Assembly (NCBI GenBank): GCA_023231475.1
Contig: JALJEE010002345.1
Span: 1 to 64,000, forward strand
Reading direction: 5' to 3'
DNA length: 64,000 bases
DNA from: Seison nebaliae
Lineage: Eukaryota; Rotifera; Pararotatoria; Seisonacea; Seisonidae
The translations under genes and the position numbers were made by a program. Under the pieces are notes generated by a model. The model did not search any database. It saw nothing but the letters and a program-made list of their open reading frames with translations, and was not told the DNA's origin. This document shows, one piece after another, positions 57,801 through 64,000 of this stretch. Every line of letters starts with the position of its first letter. The first letter of the stretch is position 1.

Positions 57801-60479
57801 GTTTCATTACCGATGTTGGCATCGATTAAATCTATTTTATCTTGACCAACAGGTCCACATCTATTCGGAGGAAACACATTTAATAGATCTTAACGAAAGA
57901 AAAAATTCTCCAACTTCTTTCCAATATTCGTATCATCATCCACCTCGTACTTGAATCCACCTAACCATTGCATGTCCCAATTCTCCATATACGGAATCAC
58001 TTCATCCGTATCGGTATCCATTAGATCATCCGTCTTATTTCCTATCGATATAAAAAAAATGAGATATTTCAAAAAATGATAAGAAAACCGTTATAATTTC
58101 CACAAATACCACACATTTTATTTTGGAGAATATTTGGTACGAAAATTTTGAATTCCGTATCAGGAATATAAGTTATCATCCATCCGCACACAGTATTAGC
58201 AATATGTCGATGTCTCTTTCGATAAGAGATGATGACAGCGTTCGATGTTCCTTTGTATGGTAATTTGATGGTTCTTTCACTTCTCTTCTCTCCATTCACC
58301 TAAACAAATTTCAATTATTTAACAGATCTAAATTAAATAATAAACGAATAATTGATTCTTATAGAATCGAATTGTTATGTTATCGAATTTGACGTCGACC
58401 AATCTCGTCACTGTTCCTTCCAAATATTTCTCGTGAAAAACTCTGGTGACATCGTGAGTAGCTTTGTGTTCCACACGGAAATGACACGAATCCTAAATCC
58501 GACATGTCAACGGATGAAATTTTGGAAGATTGATATTAACGGTTAAGTCACACACTTCAGCAGCGAGATATTTGCATTGTCCTTGAAAATGGAGGATATT
58601 ATTATCGAAAGTTTTGTAATGAGGATCTCCTTCGATACGACAGAAAGCCGCACTCTGCTCCCATGCATTGTACAAGTCACGTTTCCGCAATTTACCTTCT
58701 CGATATAATTCCCAGATCTTCTTATGATTTCCAATTTCGAATAATCGATCCATCTCATCTCGAGACGATAAACAATTTTCCATTCCATCACCAATATAAG
58801 GAAGAACGCATTGACATGTATTGAAATCTAATTTATCTGTGTCACATTGTGCAGATTCGTGACAGAATGAGTCTTTTTCTTCAACTTTTGAAAATTCAGT
58901 ATTTTCTTGACATATCCATTTGCTGGCACAGTCGTCCTTATAAATGAAGGATCCGAACTGAAAGTTAGAAAATAAATGGTGAAATAATCATTAATTCAAA
59001 ATATTCAAACTTTCACATTAACACCCGATTCCGTTTTACATCCACAAATTGATCGTGGTTCACATTTGTTGTTGTTCCACACATATCCTTCTTTACAGAA
59101 ACAGATATTTTTCTCTGGTTTCTCACAATTCTTTCCCTCCATATCCTCACAAGTTTTCTGACAGGATTTCGTATAAGTCAATTCTTCATTCTCTTCACAT
59201 TTCTTACCTGAAAGTATAAAATCAAATAAATTTTCATGTTTCTCCTTCTTTGACAACTAACCGCAATATTCAGATGTGGTCCAATCGAAGTCCAGACCCA
59301 ATTCCACTGAACAGATAGAATAGAGATATCTGGTGGTGAAGCAGAAGATATAATCCTTCAAGTTCATCTGTTTTTCTTGGAGAAAATCGTTCAATTCAAC
59401 CGAATGTTTCTTGCAAACACCTAAACGGTCATTCAAGAAATCCTCACGTTCAGGAATACTCTAAAGAATGTCATCACTTTAAAATTGTCTCTTAAAAGTT
59501 AACAGATAAGCAAGATCGGAATTGGCCTTCATTTCTAGATAAGCCCAATGAATCCATAGCACAAAATGCGGAGACTTGTGTCACAAAATTTTGGTCATCT
59601 TCACTGCCGGTTTGAACGGATTTTATAGTGTTGTAACCATTCAAGATGTTCTCTTTCGAATCGAATTCGCATCTGTTCACATTGACATTGAATTAAGTAA
59701 AATATAAAATGAAAAAAAAAACTTTGTTCCAATATCAGTGTCATCTAATGAGAGATGTTGTACGGCACCGTTCCATTCTAATGTTAGTTCGGTAGGTTCT
59801 AATATCTTACCAGCCTCATCTCCATATACCAGTGCGAAATCATCAGTGGCATCACCATTTCCATTAGCACATAGACCACAAACATCAGCATGATCGGACG
59901 GTATGGTAACGGTGACAAATTCGTAATTCATAATTGTTACCAATTTGCCACATTTGAGATCCTTGATAGTGATCACATTCTCCTTTGAAGAGACTTCGAT
60001 TACACCTTGCTGCTTATAGGGCAAGTTGACTTCCAAATTATTAATCTGTATATTTAGACAGATTAATTCGATTAATATATTTGAAATTTAACGGTCAATT
60101 CATCATTGGAATAAACGACAGATATTGCTTCAAATTTAGCAAGAACATAATACTCCAATTCGTTGTCGACCAATTGAACTTTCCGTTCAATACTGAAATC
60201 ACATTTGTCCTTGAATAATTGAGAAATAATTTGAAGAAGTGAGGGAAATCAAAAGGCAAAACTCCAATGGTGCACGACTTCGCCAAATAGAATTTACAAG
60301 GCAAATAATAATTGTAAATGGCTCCGTCGAATGTCGTTACGTGATCCAACGAAGTTACCCTACAAGTTACTAAAGAACGAGAAGGATCATAAGAAGATGA
60401 GTTAAGACATAAAAAATAAACAGTCGTTTTCAGCTAGAACTGCACTAGCAGTTAGAAGTATTGCAAAAATAGGAAACAT
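48875..60479 (-). CDS. Giant secreted VWD-C8-TIL / SUEL-lectin / PAN protein
   Basis: Sixteen exons on the minus strand: 60479-60422, 60369-60263, 60209-60093, 60045-59723, 59672-59504, 59460-59262, 59207-59011, 58957-58541, 58492-58346, 58299-58089, 58041-57915, 57860-49825, 49779-49679, 49620-49515, 49466-49060 and 49015-48875. Every phase closes, giving about 3,620 residues. Order: signal peptide (MFPIFAILLTASAVLA); four von Willebrand D regions with intervening C8 and TIL Cys modules (for example HVTTFDGAIYNYYLPCKFYL, GDPHYKTFDNN and CGICGNYNG); an EGF-like segment; a run of 16 threonines; ten SUEL-type lectin domains; three PAN/apple domains. VWD/C8/TIL chains build multimers in mucins, von Willebrand factor and zonadhesin. 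SUEL domains bind galactose or rhamnose, and PAN domains bind proteins or sugars. A secreted, multimeric, carbohydrate-binding matrix or haemolymph-clot protein is the inferred role. One exon of 8,036 bases holds most of it. Confidence 0.9.
49840..54350 (-). other. Ten tandem SUEL lectin domains inside the giant exon
   Basis: Each unit is about 95-105 residues plus a variable linker. It begins IC....(L/V).L.C, then I.I..A.YG(K/R), then a Cys, then LC(N/D)GK..C.(F/I), and closes with (V/I)KF.C. Representative pieces are IYAALYGVGN, INSAYFGRLD, MEAYYGKPEA, IMGAFYGILNG and VSAFYGKPNA. Units six and ten are the most divergent: FNGRI replaces YGR in unit six, and SVIRKP replaces YGK in unit ten. 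Linkers are acidic and about 40-80 residues long. Units are clearly diverged from each other, so the array is old. Confidence 0.88.
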
Positions 60480-62784
60480 TTCTATTTCCAAAGAATATTT
60501 GCTTCTGCTGTCCAATTGTCGGGGAAGGTTCTTATATATTCCAATTAGTTTTCAAGAAGCGTTCGAGTTCTCTTCTCAGCATCTGTTGGAGTTAGCGCCA
60601 TCGACTCATCATGTCGGAGAAGTGATCGCTACTTGAACTTCAACTCAATTAATTTAATTATTTTCTCTTTTACAATTTTTTCAATAGAATCATGTGGAAT
60701 TGGTCAACTCTCCAAACTTACATTACATCGAAGGACATCCTATTAAAACTTGTCAAAGTAATTCTTTTTTCATCGTCTATCCATATGAAAAGCAATAGAA
60801 AGTCAATCTTATCTCGCCGAGTATGATTGGAGAAAATACTTTTCAGTGTTACAGAAATTGCTTATTAATATTTTTTATTATTGGAAATAAACGATATTTT
60901 TAATTAAATTTCCTATTTTTATTTACCGTCACCGATGATGTTTATCCATTCGTAGGCGTAACAAATCAATAACTTCCTCCACTATCAATTTTGTCGTTGG
61001 AATAATATTAATATTTTTAACGACGAATAGTTTTTAATATTTCCATTAACCTCCCCACATTTACACTGCGCAAAGTTATCCATATAATCATTGTGGCTGT
61101 TTTAAAAATACCTAATAGACCAAATGTACTAAATAAGAGTTATTTTCAAAACAAAGAGAGCTACATTATTTAGAGGCTAAATGAGATCTATTTACCTACC
61201 ATATTTACAATATTGTTAGTCCATCCATATAGCTATTTTAAGCCTATAACTAAAGTTGTTTTTATACTCTATTTTCAACTTCAAAAAACAGATGTTTTAG
61301 CGACTAATTACAATTCATTCTTATACCTTATTGAAGTGCTTCCAAATACATCGCTATAAAGGGCTAATTTAGATGATATTCTATATTATATCAATTAGTG
61401 CTAGAGAAGTCTATTAAGTTAGTTATTAAATTTGTAATTATTCCTCTTTATCTAAAAATTATGTTTTATGATTTTATGATAATGAAATTAATTTTGTTTG
61501 TCAATAAAGATGATGTCAATTGTCAATAAAGATGGGATTTCGATCGAGACAAAGAAATATTACGATAATGATCAAAATACTTGCTTCGTGATTCGAATAA
61601 TATAGATATCTGTACGTTAAATATATACTTAAAATAATGCAACACTAAAATCATTTAATTTTAAAATGCATTTGATTATTTCAATAGTGAGCAAAAACAA
61701 AAGAACACTTTTAGTATTTGACTGACAAGGAAAGTTTTCGATAAGAAAGAAATCAAAAATAGAAATAATAGGATATGTGAAAAATTCTGCTGATTGTAGA
61801 TATGATAGAATTTTTATTTTTTTGCCTAATAGTTAACATAGTTTATAAATTGGGATAAAACTCATAAATTACAAATCAATGTAATAATGATGATATATGC
61901 GATTCTTCTCTTACAAGTTAGTCTAGTGTTAGTTTTGGTTTAGTTTTATATAATCTTTATTATTTACATGCATTAGGGCTGTTTGTAATTTTGGTTCCTT
62001 CAAATTTTAAATGTTCAATTCCAGGAACAGAAATCGTAATGCCCTATGCGGAATACGCAACGGCTTTGTTTTCATGGACTATTTCATTCAACACATCATT
62101 CATATATTTCAACGACAAAATATTGTCGGTACTGTGTCGCTCCTTTTTAACATCAATGGAAAAATTATAAACGCAAGCTGAATTTTTAAACTAAAGAAAC
62201 TTGAATTTTCTTAAACAAAAATTTAGATTATTCAATAAGCTTAAACATACTTAATTCAATTAGGTACTTATAGAGACCATCTGGGGCCCATTTGGACTGC
62301 ACTTGATTGTAATGTTCTATATTATATCTATAACGTTCTCTAAATTTTTATTAGATTTTTCATCTTTCTAAGTGGATCTTCCATTATAATAATAACGAAA
62401 TAACTCTTATTGAGTTATTTCGTATTGAGTGCGTTTTTGTGTACTAAAGAAACTCTCATATCTGTCAGTACATATTTTTAAAGCAATTGAACTATTATTT
62501 ATTTCTATCGAATAAATTTGACGAATATAATATTTAATTAGAAAAAACTTTCATGGTCGTATGTGTCAGTCCTAGAAAGTTGAAATAAAACAGAAAAAGG
62601 ACAATCGATCTCATTAAAGTTCTTTTAATTGACTTGATGTTGATTGTTAACCTTTTTTTATGATCCAGTTATTTTATGCGTTTATGCAGTATGATATGAA
62701 AAGATGTAGTTAAATTTAATGAGATTTCCCGATGCTATTTCTATTCATCATTCCATGGTACAATTTCAGATCAGAATATTGAAA
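60480..62784. other. Divergent intergenic region between two secreted-protein genes
   Basis: Contains the upstream region of the giant gene and of the gene at the right edge. ATTAGGGCTGTT near 61974 repeats a motif at 31532 and could be a transposon relic. No gene seen. Confidence 0.5.
62396..62422. repeat. Perfect 11-base hairpin
   Basis: CGAAATAACTC and its exact complement GAGTTATTTCG are separated by five bases. The stem is too short for a microRNA precursor. It may mark a small element end or be chance in AT-rich DNA. Confidence 0.7.
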
Positions 62785-64000
62785 ATGGTTCATCAAAAAA
62801 CTTTCATAATAATAACTGTAATTTTATTGTACTCAGAATTCTCATCAGTTCGTACTGACAGTGAGATTATAGATTTTTCGAAAAGTTTAATTTTTGTTAA
62901 GAAAAGTTATGAGTTGTTTAATTCAAACTAGAAGATTGGTATGAATTTGAAAAAAAAGTCATCAATTTCGAACAGGTTGAAGGTAAGACAGAGAACAAAG
63001 TAAAATGTGATGATAATCATTTCCGAATTATGTTAGTATTTATGATCTAATTTTTCCAATTCTTAATTAGAGCACCTGTTTGGGGTGCTTCTCCCGTAGT
63101 ATGCGGACAAGGACTTACTCCTAAAACATTGTTCTTTAACACCACACAGATTTATTGTTCAGGAGAAGGATGTCGGAGAAGACTCAAAGGGAGAATTAGA
63201 AAACCGATCAAATCGGAATTAAACACTGAAATCAATATATGGAAATTGAAACGTATTCGAAATGATGAATATGAATTTCTCTGGGAAACGAATGGTTTCA
63301 CTGATACGGTTATAGAAATCGATGACGATATCCTGAATCAATTTCAAATAGTGAACGTTATAAATAAATATCATGAATGTAATGTTAATTTGACAAATCC
63401 TCTTACTCTTCCCAGAGAATGTAAAGAAGTCAAATTTGTAGTAGAAAGTTAGGAAGATTAATAAGTTTTCTTATTTTAAATTTTTGAAGAATCATCACCG
63501 AAACATTATAATGCTGCCGGTTATTTTTATATCAATAAAAATTAATCACTTCAACAATGAGGAAATTATACAGATTTAAAAATGAATAAATGGTCTTGCT
63601 CAAACTGCAAAGTCACATTCACCAATTTCCATATTCGCGATTTTAGTTTAAGTAAATTTTTATTTGTATATTGGTGTAAAGATTATTATGTAAAATTAAG
63701 GTTAGTTCAATAGGAATGAAACTTATAATAATTCAAATATGTTTTATTAATCTTCAGTTCTTTTCATCAGAATAGACAATATGAAGGACCACGTCTTTGT
63801 ACGGACAAAGTGAAACCAGTAACGATAAACGGTGACAATGTTACGATTAAAATGTCAAAGAACTTTTCCATTGATATGACTTGGATAATGGAATATTGTT
63901 TATTTATTTTGTATAGAAAAATTTAACTTGTTTGAAAAAAGATACAATTAAAGATGATTGGGAAGCTATTTACGATTTTAATGTCACTGATATCGATTTA
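62785..64000 (+). CDS. Unrecognised, probably secreted Cys-containing protein, 3-prime end beyond window
   Basis: A signal peptide follows the ATG at 62785 (MVHQKTFIIITVILLYSEFS). Later exons are 63073-63447, 63490-63519, 63574-63700, 63758 to about 63846, and 63916 onward, joined in consistent phase; the second exon ends at 62982. The first junction (a 36-base gap at about 62900-62935) and the last one are tentative. Recognisable pieces include PVVCGQGLTPKTLFFNTTQ, YCSGEGCRRRLKG, a WSCSNCKVTF segment and RLCTDKVKPVT. Cysteines and N-glycosylation sites (NTT, NLT) fit an extracellular protein. No family is recognised. The gene runs off the right edge. Confidence 0.6.

Noticed and set aside
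50160-57829. Many plus-strand frames of 60-144 codons inside the giant gene
   Set aside because: All lie antisense to the 8-kb coding exon, lack splice context and match no family.
57890-57913. In-frame TAA separating two parts of the giant gene, suggesting two genes or a pseudogene
   Set aside because: A 54-base intron (57914-57861) removes the stop and joins the exons in phase (IGKK-CGPVGQ).
58493-58540. In-frame TAG within the second VWD region
   Set aside because: It is the last triplet of a 48-base intron ending ATTTAG; splicing gives CDLT-DSCHFRVEH in phase.
1-64000. CRISPR arrays, operons, Shine-Dalgarno sites or prophage
   Set aside because: Introns, a microRNA and animal gene families show a eukaryotic nuclear sequence; no regularly spaced direct repeats were found.

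Overview
This window is nuclear DNA from a small-genome animal. It is strongly AT-rich. Coding exons are joined by very short introns, mostly about 40-65 bases, with GTTA/GTAA-type donors, and many introns can only be placed by protein homology and reading phase. A miR-219 hairpin, an M1 ectopeptidase, a cytosolic sulfotransferase pair and a stargazin-like gene mark it as a bilaterian animal. Low GC, tiny introns and Gln/Asn-rich tails suggest an arthropod, most likely an acariform mite. That placement is inference, not something the sequence proves.

Layout. 1-5.6 kb: the end of a proline-rich repeat gene next to an inverted repeat at the window edge, a leucine-rich-repeat membrane protein, a CDV3-like gene and a p24/TMED cargo receptor. 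7.8 kb: a microRNA hairpin of the miR-219 family. 8.2-9.1 kb: an unrecognised intron-poor gene. 9.9-15.8 kb: three housekeeping genes in a row on the plus strand (ATAD3, fructose-1,6-bisphosphatase, PRPF4). 16-18.8 kb: a tandem pair of sulfotransferases with identical intron phases. 19.5-24.8 kb: UNC50, TYW3, SAS-6 and anamorsin (CIAPIN1). TYW3 and SAS-6 are divergent and share a promoter gap of about 200 bases.

25.2-30.5 kb holds a complete 16-exon membrane aminopeptidase N-like gene. It is followed tail-to-tail by an inverted, decayed partial copy of itself, which is interrupted by a 267-base element with inverted repeats of about 97 bases, and then by a tRNA-like, SINE-like stretch. 30.7-35.7 kb has a Ser/Pro/Asp-rich orphan, a polyglutamine protein whose C-terminus resembles Mediator subunit 15, and a basic orphan. 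36.2-42.5 kb is a stargazin/claudin-type four-pass protein carrying a cytoplasmic Gln/Asn-rich tail of more than 1,100 residues. 42.5-48.9 kb is almost gene-free.

48.9-60.5 kb is the most striking locus. It is one minus-strand gene of 16 exons, predicted at about 3,620 residues. It encodes a secreted protein with von Willebrand D/C8/TIL modules, a threonine linker, ten tandem SUEL-type (galactose/rhamnose-binding) lectin domains and three PAN/apple domains. I do not recognise this architecture from any named protein. The window ends inside a plus-strand gene for a Cys-containing, apparently secreted protein that I do not recognise.

Exon coordinates were worked out by hand from splice dinucleotides, reading phase and family resemblance. 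Where phase closes across every junction, confidence is high. Unresolved junctions are stated.
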